Of a stretch of 64,000 nt of DNA, positions 46,131-58,553 are shown in pieces. The stretch spans positions 9,046,162 to 9,110,161 of the forward strand of contig OZ023190.1 in the NCBI GenBank assembly GCA_963995505.1. The letters run 5' to 3'. Numbering within the stretch: position 1 is the first letter of the stretch; every line of letters starts with the position of its first letter. The position numbers and the translations under genes are program-made. The notes under the pieces were generated by a model. It made no database searches, had not been told where the DNA came from, and saw nothing but the letters and a program-made list of their open reading frames with translations. This DNA is from Hypericum androsaemum (Eukaryota; Streptophyta; Magnoliopsida; Malpighiales; Hypericaceae).

Positions 46131-49100
46131 TTGCGATTCCAAAGTGCCCCATCAATCCGCCTCCATGTGCCTCCTGAATTAGCAACTCTCGCATAGAACA
46201 ATTAGGCACACAAAGTTTGTTCTCACGAAATAGGTAACCTTCATTCCGGAAAAATTTACCACTTGCACTCTTCTCCGTAGCTCGGAACAGATCACCAAAA
46301 TCAGTATCATCAGCATACATCTATTTAAGTTGTTCAAAACCAATTATCTTCGCATCAAGAGTTGAGATCAAAGCATACCTTCGCGATAGGGCATCAGCTA
46401 CTACATTTTCCTTACCTTGCTTGTAGCGAATGACATAAGGAAATGTCTCAATGAACTCCACCCATCGTGCATGCCTCCTATTCAACTTGTGTTGCCCCTT
46501 TAAGTGCTTGAGTGATTCATGATCAGTGTGGATCACGAATTCCTTGGGCCACAAGTAATGCTGCCATGTTTCCAATGTTCGAACTAGCGCATACAACTCT
46601 TTGTTATAAGTTGGATAGTTCAAGGTTGCCCCACTTAGTTTCTCACTAAAGTAGGCAATTGGTCTCCCTTCTTGCATGAGGACAGCTCCAATCCCTATAC
46701 CTGAGGTATCACATTCAACTTCAAAGGTTTTAGCAAAGTTAGGCAAAGCCAACAAAGGAGCATTAGTCAACTTCTCTTTGATGAGTTGGAATGAGTTCTC
46801 TTGAGCTTCTCCCCAACTAAATCCAACATTCTTCTTGAAAGTGAGGGGCGCGGCTAGGCTACTAAAGTCTTTCACGAACCTCCTGTAAAAGCTGGCTAAG
46901 CCATGAAAACTTCGAACATTAGCAACACTTGTAGGACTTGGCCAGTCCCGGATGGCTCGGATCTTCTCTTCATCAACATGTATCCCGTGAGCACTAACAA
47001 CAAAACCCAAGAATACAAGTGTATCTGTGCAAAAGGTGCACTTCTTCAAGTTGGGAAACAATTGATCCTCTCTAAGTGCATCTAGGACAGATTTCAAATG
47101 CTCTACATGATCCTCTAAACTCGTACTATAAATAAGTATATCATCAAAGTACACAACGACAAATTTGCCAATGAATGGATGTAAGACATGATTCATAAGG
47201 CGCATGAATGTACTAGGTGCATTAGATAACCCGAACGGCATGACCATCCACTCATACAACCCATATTTTGTTTTAAAAGCAGTCTTCCACTCATCTCCTT
47301 CCTTCATCCTAATCTGATGATAACCACTTTTTAAGTCAATCTTAGAAAACATGCAAGATCCATGCAACTCATCTAATATGTCATCTAGGCGAGGAATAGG
47401 GTGTCGCTATTTTACCGTGATGTTGTTGACAGCTCGGCAATCAACACACATCCTCCATGATCCATCCTTCTTAGGCACAAGTAGGACTGGAACAGCACAT
47501 GGGCCCATGCTTTCTCTCACGTACCCTTTTTCCTAAAGCTCATTGACTTGCCTCTCAAGTTCCTTTGTTTCCTCAGGATTACTTTTATATGCGGGGCGGT
47601 TAGGTATGGTAGCTCCTGGAACAAAATCAATTTGATGCTCAATCCCTCGCATAGGTGGTAATCCAGCTGGTAGCTCTTCGGGAAAGACATCCTTGTAGTC
47701 CTGCAAGAGAGAAACAACCATACTAGGCAAGTGTGGTTCAAGTTCGTTAGTGATAAAAAGTGTCTCCCTCCACTGAAGTAAGATCATAGACTTTTTTTCA
47801 AAACAAGCTTGCTTGATTTCACTTGCTCCCACATAGTAGTTCTTTTTCCATCCCTCGGATTTTCTCTCAATGGCCGATTTCAATTCTGTTTTTCCGGCTT
47901 CTTTTGCTCGCTCCATTGTATCCTCTCTTTTGGCCATTTTTCCTTTCTGTTTTTCGGCTTCTTCTCTCCTCTTAATTCGTTTCTTTTGCTCACTTTTTTT
48001 CCTCTCATCACTTTCTTTTTGTAACTTCATCTGATCTTCACAAACTTGTGATGGCGCTAAGGGTGCCAAAGTGAACACACGCCTATTGAGTGTGAATGAG
48101 TACTTGTTGGTGTGTCCGTCGTGAGTTACCCTTCTATCAAACTGCCACGGCCTCCCCAACAGTAGATGACTAGCTTGCATTGGCACAACATCGCACAACA
48201 CTTCATCTTCGTACTTGCCAATGCAGAATGTCACTAGCACTTGCTTCTCCACTCGTACTTCTCCACTATCATTCAGCCGTTGCAGCTTGTAAGGTTTAGG
48301 GTGTTTCTTCGTGAGTAACCCTAACTTTTCAACCATAGTAGTGCTTGCCACGTTAGCACAGCTGCCTCCATCAATGAGGACACTACACACCTTGTCCTTG
48401 ACATAACACCTTGTATGGAAGATATTCTCCCTTTGTGCTTTGTCGTCTTCTTCTCTTGCTTGCAAGTTCAAGGCTCTTCTTGCCACTAGAGTGAGTCCTT
48501 CAGGAACTTGAATTTCCTCTTCGGATACGTCTTCCAATGAAGGCATGCTCTCATGATCTGAATCTTCTCCTTCTGTTACGACCTCCCCACTCTCTCTAAT
48601 CACCATAATCTGTTTGTTAGGGCATTGACTTGAGATGTGCCCCCTTCCTTGACACTTGAAGCACTTGATATCACGGTTTCGTGTAGGAGTGGCTTCCACC
48701 TTCTTTTGAGAATTGGCAGTGGAACTCTCAGTCTTGTGCTCTATCTTGGTTGCCTGTGGTTTGTCAAATTTCTTTGAATAGTTTGGCTTCCAATTAGCAC
48801 TTGATGTAGCTCTTGTCCCTCCTCCTCCTCTCTTCAGTTGCTTCTCAATTTTCATGGCCATATGCACCATGTCCTCCAGCTCCACATAGTGTTGCAACTC
48901 TACTTTGTTATGGGTCTCAGGGTTGAGTCCATTCAAGAACCTTGCCATGGTAGCTTCTCTATCTTCCTCCATGTCAGCTCTTATCATGGCCATCTCCATC
49001 TGTTTGTAATATTCTTCCACGCTCAGACTTCCTTGTCTCATCCCTTGTAACTTCTTGTATAGCTCTCGGTAGTAATGACTTGGAACAAAACGTTTCCTCA

Positions 49101-49173
49101 TCACCGCTTTCATCTTCTCCCATGTAGCTATAGGACGCTCTCCATTACGCCTCCTGCTTGTGACAAGTTGATC
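46131..49173 (-). pseudogene. A6, decayed family A variant gag-pol
   Basis: Minus-strand gag core, CCHC knuckle, protease, linker, RT and RNase H up to the start of integrase. It differs from the A0-A5 group at many residues (for example VVSAHGI for [16 protein letters not shown] for NVGDHLEHL) and resembles A9. In-frame stops fall near 46,324 (E to TAG), 47,409 (Y to TAG) and 47,534 (L to TAG), and the ITEV segment before the KKNVGF motif is missing. The gag N-terminus is cut off at 49,173 by B2. Integrase is missing at the A5 junction. It is an old copy. Confidence 0.92.
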
Positions 49174-49624
49174 TGACGTAGGACGTCCTAGTTTCTCATC
49201 AATCCTCATCAAAGCTGTCTGAACTAGTGTTAATTACTTGTGTTTAATTTGCGAATGTAATAAGGCAAGCGAAAGTCATTATTAGGCGGTTAAAGTTGAT
49301 GGAACGGCTGGCTGAAAGGTGAGAAGGTGCATGGTTAATATTGCCTTAATGCCGCCTGAAATCACGCCCCTATTTGTACTCGCTTGGAAGGAAATAAATG
49401 GACAGACGAAGAGAGGATTTGAATCCAACAAAACTAACCGTGCTCTCCTATTTTGCATGGGTTTGCAAATGTATTGAAAGATTGGCCCTCTTATTGGGTG
49501 TTTCCTTCGAAAAACACACCTTTGCTTGATTCGGAAGGATCAAAGCCAAAGGATTAAACTGTTCGTTGCACGATTGGTCGTTCAATCCAACTCGTTTATC
49601 ACTTCCTTTCGTTGTGCTACGCCA
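49174..49624 (+). repeat. B2 5' LTR (451 bp)
   Basis: It starts TGACGTAGGACG and ends GCTACGCCA. The tips are like those of B0 and B1, but the body differs from both, so three family B LTR variants occur in the window. It is non-coding. Confidence 0.88.
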
Positions 49625-49798
49625 AGTGGTATCAGAGCCTGAATACGATCAGGTCAATTCCCATATTGATCAAGAGTGAACGCTATCACCTAGTGAGTGT
49701 GAGAGAGCCCTATCTACGAGCCGATCCACAAGACTTTGTGATCTCCTGATCCAAGTCTCATTTTTACCCACCTAACACCACCAAAAAGCCGATGCACT

Positions 49799-51496
49799 AT
49801 AGCCGATCCTAATGACACTCCAAGACCCGACATGAATCAAAGGTTTGCCAACATTGAGGCATCGATCCAAGCCATCCTCACTCAGCTCAACAATCTTGTC
49901 GTGCAACCGCCACCCGTAGGGCATCCCCCTCCAGCTGAGGTGCGTGATGATCAAAGAGAGGAAGAGGAGGATGAAGATTCTGATGCTACCCTCTATGTGA
50001 GAAGGGGAGGACGTGGCATGAGAGGCCGCGGACGTGTAGATGGAGGACGTGGTGAGGGAGGCCGAGGTGCATGGAGGGACGTCTATAGAGGGGAAGATCG
50101 TGGAAATGATTATGCAAGAAGAGTGGATCGACCTTTCAAGATGAACATAGAAAAATTCTATGGAGATGTGGATGTAGAGGGATTTCTCAACTGGTTGGAC
50201 TCGGTGGAAAAATATTTCGATTGCATGGAACTCACGGAAGAACAGAAGGTGAGCTACGTAGCCTTCAAGCTTGAGTCCGGAGCTGCCGTGTGGTGGAGGA
50301 AGGAACAAGAGTCTCGTAGGAGGAGAGGAGATCGACCAATTCGTGATTGGCCAACTATGGAGCAAGCCCTACGTGAGAGATTTCTTCCTGTGGATTATCA
50401 TCAAACCTTGTATTCGCAATTCTTGACTTGCACTCAAGGTAACCGATCCATAGACGAGTATACGTCTGAATTTATAAGGTTAGCGTCTCGTAATGACGTG
50501 GAGGAGAATGAGGACCAGATGATAGCCCATTTTGTTGAGGGCCTTCATTATGAAATCAAGAGTAGGATGGAGTTTGATACGTTCTTATTTTTCAACGATG
50601 CCTGTGCAAAGGCGAGAAAAATAGGGGCTGCCTTGAAGAGAAAGAAAGCACCCTCTATCCGTTTTTCAGGACCTGGTCAGGCTTCCACCTATTCAAGGGG
50701 AGGTGTGGACAGGAACACACCCCAAGCTTCCGAGCCTAAACCCCCTCCAAGCAAGCCTGCCCCTGTGATTGCACAAAGAAAGGGAAAAGAGGTCGCCACA
50801 ACCTCATCAATCCGATGTTTCAAATGCAATGAAATGGGCCACAAGTCTAGTGACTGCCCTAAACGCAAGTTTACACAACTTTGCGAGAAGGAAGATTCGG
50901 ATGAGGAGGAGGAAGGGGCGTATTTGTGTGCACCCGTGGACGAGGGTGATGAAGAGGAAGAGACCTCTTAAGGAGAAGAGTATTGCGGGGTCATACAGAA
51001 GGTAGCATTAACCGCAACCAAGAGAGATGACTCCCAACGCAATAACTTGTTTCGCACGAGTTGTCATGTTGGGAAAGTTGTGTGCGAAGTGATAATTGAT
51101 GGAGGCAGCCAGGAGAACTTTGTGAGTAGCAAGACAGTGGAGAAGCTTGGCTTGAAAACCACGCCTCACCCCACTCCATACTCCATTGGATGGGTTAGAT
51201 CCGGGGGTGGAATCAAGGTTAATTCAAGGTTCACCATTCCTATCACAATTGGCAAGTATTCGGACATAGTCGAATGTGATGTCCTTGAAATGGATGCGTG
51301 CAACATCCTTCTTGGACGACCGTGGGAATTTGACAACAAGGTTGTGCACCGCGGAGAGGAGAACACGTACGAGTTAAAGAAAGGAGGCGAGAAGTTCACG
51401 TTATTGCCGAAGAAGCCAAAGTACGTGAAGAGTGCCAAGCAACTTGTTTCGATGGTGACCTCCTCTCGTGTTCTCACGAGTTGTTTCCAAGAGGCG
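49799..51496 (+). pseudogene. B2 gag and protease, start lost and one stop
   Basis: The original start codon is ATA (49,799-49,801) where B0 has ATG. The next Met is at 49,832. The gag N-terminal helix, Arg/Gly-rich segment, gag core (WWRKEQESRRRRGD) and CCHC knuckle (CFKCNEMGHKSSDC) are intact. A TAA at 50,969-50,971 replaces a GAA codon in the acidic linker. The same frame continues through the protease (VIIDGGSQENFVS) and ends at the LTR junction at 51,496. No RT is present. Confidence 0.93.
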
Positions 51497-52180
51497 TGAT
51501 ATGAATCTCAGCGGAAAAGACTCACAACTCGGACCGTTTGTTACTTCAGAATGGATCAGATCACAACTCACAAAGAACTCACAAGAACTAAGGCGCGAAA
51601 TTGAACCTTAACCCGCTGCAAGAGCTTCTGAACCTTGACCTAAGGTCGTATCACGCCACGAGCGGGGATGGATGATCCGCTTGATAAGTGAAAGATAAAT
51701 TCTAGCCAAGACGACTCACCAGCCTAAGCAAGAACAAACGAGTATCTAAACTCACAATTAGCCAATGCTAAGTAATTTTCCGAATTGTTATATCTTTATT
51801 GAATGAGGATGCCTCTTTATATAGGCTCCATAAGTCTTACAATTTCCTAAACGAACACTAACTCCAAATAAGGAGTTCAAGGCTGGCCAAAATTCTCCTT
51901 CCTAATTTAAAGGGATTTTGGCCGAATTATTCAACTAAGTAGGAAAACAATCTAAACATAGATAACTAATAGAATATCTAGTAAATATCACGTCCTAAAA
52001 CATAGTAGATGCAATTCCTAAAATTTAGGGACGCATGTCCAAGATAAGCTTGAAATTCACGTGCGCATGCATCCAGGAGATTGCGTGCATCTCAAACTTC
52101 CCATTTAGCTTCCAAAACGTGCATGGGCCTCCCTTGGACTTCTTGGACGTCCTTGGTCCTCCACGCACTTGCTTGAGCCC
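51497..52180 (-). repeat. Family A LTR fragment (684 bp)
   Basis: This is the left 684 bases of an A1-like LTR. It lacks the last part, which would carry the GPMTRARAR codons. It is replaced at 52,181 by a C-type LTR. Whether it was solo or part of a full element cannot be told. Confidence 0.88.
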
Positions 52181-52646
52181 TGATATGAATCCCGTTATGG
52201 ATCCACGCAAAAGCCGGATCTATCTACGTTCAGATTGATGGAAATCTCGACCCGTTGTTTGTACCTTTGCAAGAACCTCGGTATGAACAACCTCGACCCG
52301 CTGTTGTAGGGAAACAAGAACCTTTATTTGATGAAGACGCCACAAACGGTGATGTAGATCCGCTTGATAAGTCGAAGGTGAACGAACGGAATCCCTCCGC
52401 TGTGTTCGAACAGTTCCGAAGAACCAAGAGAGCAAAGCCCACGTTTTTTGTACTCAAATTATTCTCCTCATTCTCATTGATAAAGCCTTTATATATAGGC
52501 AGATTGTTACAAAGAGATTCTTAATTAAATATAACTTCTAACTAGATAAATATGACTTAAAAAGGGAAACTAAAAAGGAAAACAAGTTTAATCCTACTAG
52601 GAATACTAAAAAATGTGATTATCTCATAATTGACTTCCTAAACTGA
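52181..52646 (-). repeat. Family C LTR fragment
   Basis: It starts TGATATGAATCCCGTTATGG and follows the C LTR for about 466 bases. It breaks off after TTCCTAAACTGA, where the A7 pol block begins after 27 unassigned bases. No interior of family C adjoins it. Confidence 0.85.
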
Positions 52647-52673
52647 TGAATGGACTGCTTGAGTACAAAACAA

Positions 52674-52738
52674 GAGCCTTGGATTGATATCTCTATGCGT
52701 TCTATCACAAAATCCATAGAGATATCAATCCAAGGCTC
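52674..52738. repeat. Perfect 24-bp inverted repeat at a pol junction
   Basis: Arms 52,674-52,697 and 52,715-52,738 are exact reverse complements with a 17-base spacer. The right arm is ordinary A7 integrase sequence (codons around EPWIDISM, minus strand). The left arm is an extra inverted copy. Confidence 0.92.
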
Positions 52739-54234
52739 ACTAGGTATAGGTAGTGGGGTGTACAAACCATGGGGTTTTACCTTTGACTTGGCTTGCTTGC
52801 AAGTGATGCAACGACCACAAACTCTCTCAACGTCTCTCTTCATGTGTGGCCAAAAGAAATGATCTTGTAGCATTGCCAAGGTCTTTGCAATTCCAAAATG
52901 CCCCATTAAGCCACCTCCATGTGCCTCCTGAATGAGTAATTCTCGCATCGAGCAATTAGGCACACAAAGTTTGTTTTCACGAAATAGGTAACCTTCATTA
53001 CGAAAGAACTTACCAAATGCACTTCTTTCAGTTGATCTAAACAACTCGCTAAAATCAACATCATCAACATACATCTCTTTAATGTGTTCAAAGCCAAGTA
53101 GTTTAGCATCAAGAGTTGAGATCAAGGCGTACCTTCGTGATAGTGCATCAGCCACTACATTTTCCTTACCTTGCTTGTAGCGAATGACATAAGGAAATGT
53201 CTCAATGAATTCCACCCATCGTGCATGCCTCTTGTTCAGCTTGTGTTGCCCCTTTAAGTGCTTGAGTGACTCATGATCAGTGTGAATCACAAACTCCTTT
53301 GGCCACAAGTAATGCTGCCAGGTCTCCAATGCTCGAACTAGTGCGTACAACTCCTTGTCATAGGTCGGGTAATTCAAGGTTGCACCACTTAGTTTCTCAC
53401 TAAAGTATGCAATGGGTCTTCCCTCTTGCATAAGGACAGCTCCAATTCCTATACCAGAAGCATCACACTCTATTTCAAAAGTCTTAGAGAAATTAGGTAA
53501 AGCTAACAAGGGTGCACTAGTCAACTTCCCTTTTAGTAGTTGGAAGGCCTTCTCTTGAGCTTCTCCCCAAGTAAAGCCCACGTTCTTCTTGATGACTTCA
53601 GTTATGGGTGCGGCTATGCTACTAAAGTCCTTCACAAATCTCCTATAAAAACTAGCTAGTCCATGAAAGCTCCTAACATTAGCAACACTTGTAGGGCTTG
53701 GCCATTCACGAATAGCTCGGATCTTTTCTTCATCAACCTGTATTCCGTTAGCTCCAACAACAAAACCCAAGAATACAAGCTTATCCGTACAAAAGGTGCA
53801 CTTCTTCAAGTTAGCAAACAATTGATCTTCTCTAAGTGCATCTAAGACAGATTTCAAATGTTCTAAATGATCCTCCATGCTCTTGCTATAAATGAGTATA
53901 TCATCAAAGTAAACAACCACAAATTTACCAATGAATGGACGTAGAACATGATTCATGAGTCGCATAAACGTGCTAGGTGCGTTGGACAAACCAAATGGCA
54001 TGACCATCCACTCATACAACCCATACTTTGTTTTAAAAGCAGTCTTCCACTCATCTCCTTCTTTCATTCTAATTTGATGATAACCACTCTTCAAATCAAT
54101 CTTAGAAAACATGCAAGAACCATGCAACTCATCTAACATGTCATCTAAACGAGGAATAGGGTGACGATACTTTACCGTTATGTTGTTGACTGCTCGGCAA
54201 TCAACACACATTCTCCATGATCCATCCTTCTTGG
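52698..54234 (-). pseudogene. A7, family A variant pol fragment (RT to early integrase)
   Basis: Minus strand from CVDCRAVNN of RT through YFDD, RNase H, the HHCC zinc domain and the first integrase Asp (ISMDF), where it stops at the inverted repeat. It has no internal stop or frameshift over about 500 codons. It carries variant residues ([15 protein letters not shown]) that set it between the A3 group and A6/A9. The upstream end meets the A8 LTR remnant at a TTGG overlap (54,231-54,234). Confidence 0.92.
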
Positions 54235-54299
54235 AACTTGAAATTGCTTCGAGTCTACAAGCTTGATAGTTGGTGCATCCGTAGGCTTGCTCACATCAG
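54234..54299 (-). repeat. A8 3' LTR remnant (66 bp)
   Basis: These are the first 66 bases of the LTR in sense direction, still encoding [18 protein letters not shown]. The polypurine tract adjoins at 54,300-54,313. The rest is replaced by A7. Confidence 0.9.
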
Positions 54300-57200
54300 T
54301 CCCCTCCTCTTGAAAAGGATTTGTCCTCAAATCATCACCTACATCAAACGGACTCAAGTCAGCCACGTTAAACGAAGCACTTACACTATACTCACCCGGA
54401 AGGTCTAGCTTGTAGGCATTATCATTAATGCGTTCTAGCACTTGGAATGGACCATCTCCCCGTGGTAGCAACTTTGAACGTCTTTGGACAGGAAAACGCT
54501 CCTTCCTCATATGTAGCCAAACCCAATCGCCCGGCTCAAAGACAACCTTGCGCCTTCCTTTGTTTGCTTGCCTTGCATAGTGCTCCGTGCGCTTCTCGAT
54601 GTTCATTCTAGCTTTCTCATGTAACTGCTTGACAAATTCAGCTTTCTTCTTGCCATCTAAGTTAACATGCTCACTCGAAGGTAGAGGTGATAAATCCAAT
54701 GGAGTCAAAGGATTAAATCCATAAACAAGCTCAAATGGTGAGAATTGAGTAGCAGAATGAACAGAACGATTATAAGCAAACTCAACATGAGGCAAACAGT
54801 CTTCCCAAGTCTTAATGTTATGCTTAATGAGTGCTCTCAAAAGTGTAGACAAAGTCCTATTTACTACTTCAGTTTGACCATCAGTTTGAGGATGACAAGT
54901 GGTAGAAAACAACAACTTAGTACCTAACTTGCACCACAAGGTCTTCCAAAAGTAACTTAGGAACTTAGCATCTCTATCAGAGATAATTGTCCTAGGCATG
55001 CCATGCAACCTAACAACCTCTCTAAAGAACAAATCAGCAATGTTTGAAGCATCATCAGTCTTATGACATGGAATGAAATGTGCCATCTTAGAAAACCTAT
55101 CCACTACCACAAAAATTGAATCTCTTCCACGCTTAGTCCTAGGTAGGCCTAACACAAAATCCATAGAGATATCAATCCAGGGCTCACTAGGTATAGGTAG
55201 TGGGGTGTACAAACCATGGGGTTTTACCTTTGACTTGGCTTGCTTGCAAGTGATGCAACGACCACAAACTCTCTCAACGTCTCTCTTCATGTGTGGCCAA
55301 AAGAAATGATCTTGTAGCATTGCCAAGGTCTTTGCAATTCCAAAATGCCCCATTAAGCCACCTCCATGTGCCTCCTGAATTAGTAATTCTCGCATCGAAC
55401 AATTAGGCACACAAAGTTTGTTTTCACGAAATAGGTAACCATCATTACGAAAGAACTTACCAAATGCACTTCTTTCAGTTGATCTAAACAACTCGCCAAA
55501 ATCAACATCATCAACATACATCTCCTTAATGTGTTCAAAGCCAAGTAGTTTAGCATCAAGAGTTGAGATCAAGGCGTACCTTCGTGATAGTGCATCAGCC
55601 ACTACATTTTCCTTACCTTGCTTGTAGCGAATGACATAAGGAAATGTCTCAATGAATTCCACCCATCGTGCATGCCTCTTGTTCAGCTTGTGTTGCCCCT
55701 TTAAATGCTTGAGTGACTCATGATCAGTGTGAATCACGAACTCCTTGGGCCACAAATAATGCTGCCATGTCTCCAATGCTCGAACTAGTGCGTACAACTC
55801 CTTGTCATAGGTCGGGTAATTCAAGGTTGCACCACTTAGTTTCTCACTAAAGTATGCAATAGGTCTTCCTTCTTGCATAAGGACAGCTCCAATTCCTACA
55901 CCAGAAGCATCACACTCTATTTCAAAAGTCTTAGAGAAATTAGGTAAAGCTAACAAGGGTGCATTAGTCAACTTCCCTTTCAGTAGTTGGAAATCCTTCT
56001 CTTGAGCTTCTCCCCAAGTAAAGCCCACGTTCTTCTTGATGACTTCAGTTATGGGTGCGGCTATGCTACTAAAGTCCTTCACAAATCTCCTATAAAAACT
56101 AGCTAGTCCATGAAAGCTCCTAACATTAGCAACACTTGTAGGGCTTGGCCATTCACGGATAGCTCGGATCTTTTCTTCTTCAACCTGTATTCCGTTAGCT
56201 CCAACAACAAAACCCAAGAATACAAGCTTATCCGTACAAAAGGTGCACTTCTTCAAGTTAGCAAACAATTGTTCTTCTCTAAGTGCATCTAAGACAGATT
56301 TCAAATGTTCTAGATGATCCCCCACGTTCTTGCTATAGATGAGTATATCATCAAAGTAAACAACTACAAATTTACCAATGAATGGACGTAGAACATGATT
56401 CATGAGTCGCATAAACGTGCTAGGTGCGTTGGATAAACCAAATGGCATGACCATCCACTCATACAACCCATACTTAGTTTTAAAAGCAGTCTTCCACTCA
56501 TCTCCTTCTTTCATCCTAATTTGATGATAACCACTCTTCAAATCAATCTTAGAAAACATGCAAGAACCATGCAATTCATCTAACATGTCATCTAAACGAG
56601 GGATAGGGTGACGATATTTTACCGTTATGTTGTTGACTGCTCGGCAATCAACACACATTCTCCATGTTTTATCCTTCTTGGGCACAAGTAGGACTGGAAC
56701 AGCACATGGACTCATGCTCTCTCTTACGTACCCTTTCTCCAACAGCTCGTTGACTTGCTTCTCAAGCTCCTTTGTCTCTTCAGGATTGCTTCTATATGCG
56801 GGACGGTTAGGTATGGTAGCTCCCGGGACAAAGTCTATTTGATGTTCAATCCCACGAATAGGTGGCAAACCAGGTGGTAGCTCGTCGGGAAAGACATCCT
56901 TGTAATCCTGCAAAAGAGACACAACCGTACTAGGTACATGTGGTTCAAGCTCGTTAGTGTTTAAAAGTGCCTCTCTATACCGAAGTAAGATCATAGGCTT
57001 CTTTTCAAAGCATGCTTGCTTAATATCATTTGTTCCCACATAGTAACTCTTTTTCCAACTCTCGGTTTTTCTCTCTTTGGCCGTTTTAATTTCTGTTTTT
57101 CCGGCTTCTTTTGTTTTCTCAATCTTTTCCTCTCCATTGGCCGTTTTTCTTATCTTTTTTTCGGCTTCTTCTCTCCTCTCATTCTTTTTCTTCTTGTCAC

Positions 57201-57917
57201 GCTCTCTTTGCTCATCACTTTCTTTTTGCAACTGACGTTGATCTTCACAAACTTGTGATGGTGACAAGGGTGCCAAGGTGATTACTCTCTTCTTAAGTAT
57301 AAGTGAATACTTGTTGGTGTAGCCATCATGATGCACTTTCCTATCAAACTGCCACGGCCTTCCTAACAATAGGTGACCAGCTTGCATTGGTACAACATCA
57401 CACAACACTTCATCCTCATAGTTGCCAATGCGGAATGCTACCAATACTTGCTTCATCACTCGTACTTCTCCACTATCATTCAGCCATTGTAGTTTGTAAG
57501 GCTTAGGGTGTTTTCCCGTGAGTAACCCTAACTTCTCCACCATAGTAGTGCTTGCAACATTAGCACAACATTAGCAAAGGAAGGTATCTTCAGTTTGATA
57601 CTTCCTATGTGTTCGTCTCTCCTTGGCCTTGCCTCCCTAGGTGGACGGTTTGTTCTTGCTCTCCTAAGACTCCTTGTAGAGCCTACGCCTTCTTCCGACT
57701 CAGAATCAGCTCCGCTCGATTCTCCAATAGGTACTCCTCTCCTACGCCTTTGGAGTTCGCCTCGCGTTTGGGGGTTGTCACGAGAATTCTCCACGGCATC
57801 CACGCGTAGTTGCAAAGGCTCCATCTGAGCTTGCACCATCCGCTCGAGCTTCCCGGCCAAGGCATCCACTAATAACTTAAGGTCTATGTTTTCCATAGTT
57901 TGATCTTCATGCGACAT
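54234..57917 (-). pseudogene. A8 gag-pol with internal gag deletion
   Basis: Gag starts at the ATG at 57,915-57,917 and runs about 113 codons to IPSFA. It then jumps to the protease region ([10 protein letters not shown]), losing the gag core, CCHC knuckle and the protease Asp. From the Met at 57,543 the frame is open for over 1,080 codons through linker, RT (YFDD), RNase H and the whole integrase, ending in the truncated LTR. The polymerase and integrase look intact, but no gag or protease can be made. Confidence 0.93.
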
Positions 57918-58337
57918 GTTTGCTGCAAGAAAAATTGGTTAGTAAAAAAAAAATATGGCCTCACAAGCTCACTCCCTTATATGTATACTCTCAATGTATG
58001 GTGCACTCAAGTTCACTCGTGTTTTGCACTCAAATATTTGGCTTTTCTCTCTAAGGTACTCGCACACTCTTGCCTTTTTCCTCTCGTGATACTTGTATGT
58101 TCTTACTAAGGCTAGAACGGCCTTGCTTGAGCTCCACGCTTTAACAAACAGAATGTTAAAGTTCCTCTTTGGTCTTTCTTTTAGTCTTGCTCGTCCCCTT
58201 TCTTGATCAGCTGTTGCGCCTCCTTAGTTTGCTAGCTTCCCTCGGATTTGCTTCCTCTTTAGCTTGAGACTTCCAATTTAGCTTGCTTCCTCTTTAGCTT
58301 GCGGCTTCCTTTTTTCTTTTTCTTTTCTTTCCTTTTT

Positions 58338-58368
<31 letters not shown>

Positions 58369-58553
58369 CTTTCTTTTCTTTTCTTTCTTTTCTTGCTTCA
58401 CTCGTTTGTTTTCCTCTCTTTTCTCTCAAACAGCGAGGAGAGAAAATGAACCAACAAGAACAAAAAAAAAATAACAAGCAACAAAACGAACAAACAAGAA
58501 CAAAAATAACAAGGATAATGAACTAAAGTAACAAGCTAAGCTCTGATACCAAC
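57918..58553 (-). other. A8 untranslated leader
   Basis: No gene. It has the primer site next to the LTR (about 58,540-58,551), a purine repeat (about 58,310-58,395, pyrimidines on this strand) and the acceptor-like signal at the gag side. Confidence 0.86.

Larger units (their letters stand above)
49174..51496 (+). mobile_element. B2, 5' part of a family B element, nested in A6
   Basis: The 5' LTR (49,174-49,624) is followed by a primer site at about 49,627-49,639, a leader and gag-protease. RT and everything downstream are replaced at 51,497 by an A-type LTR. The left target pentamer is TGATC (49,169-49,173), in A6 gag. Confidence 0.92.

Noticed and set aside
52647..52673. 27 bases between the C LTR and the foldback, considered as a gene or site
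   Set aside because: Too short to assign. I do not recognise it in any other element here, so it is left as filler.
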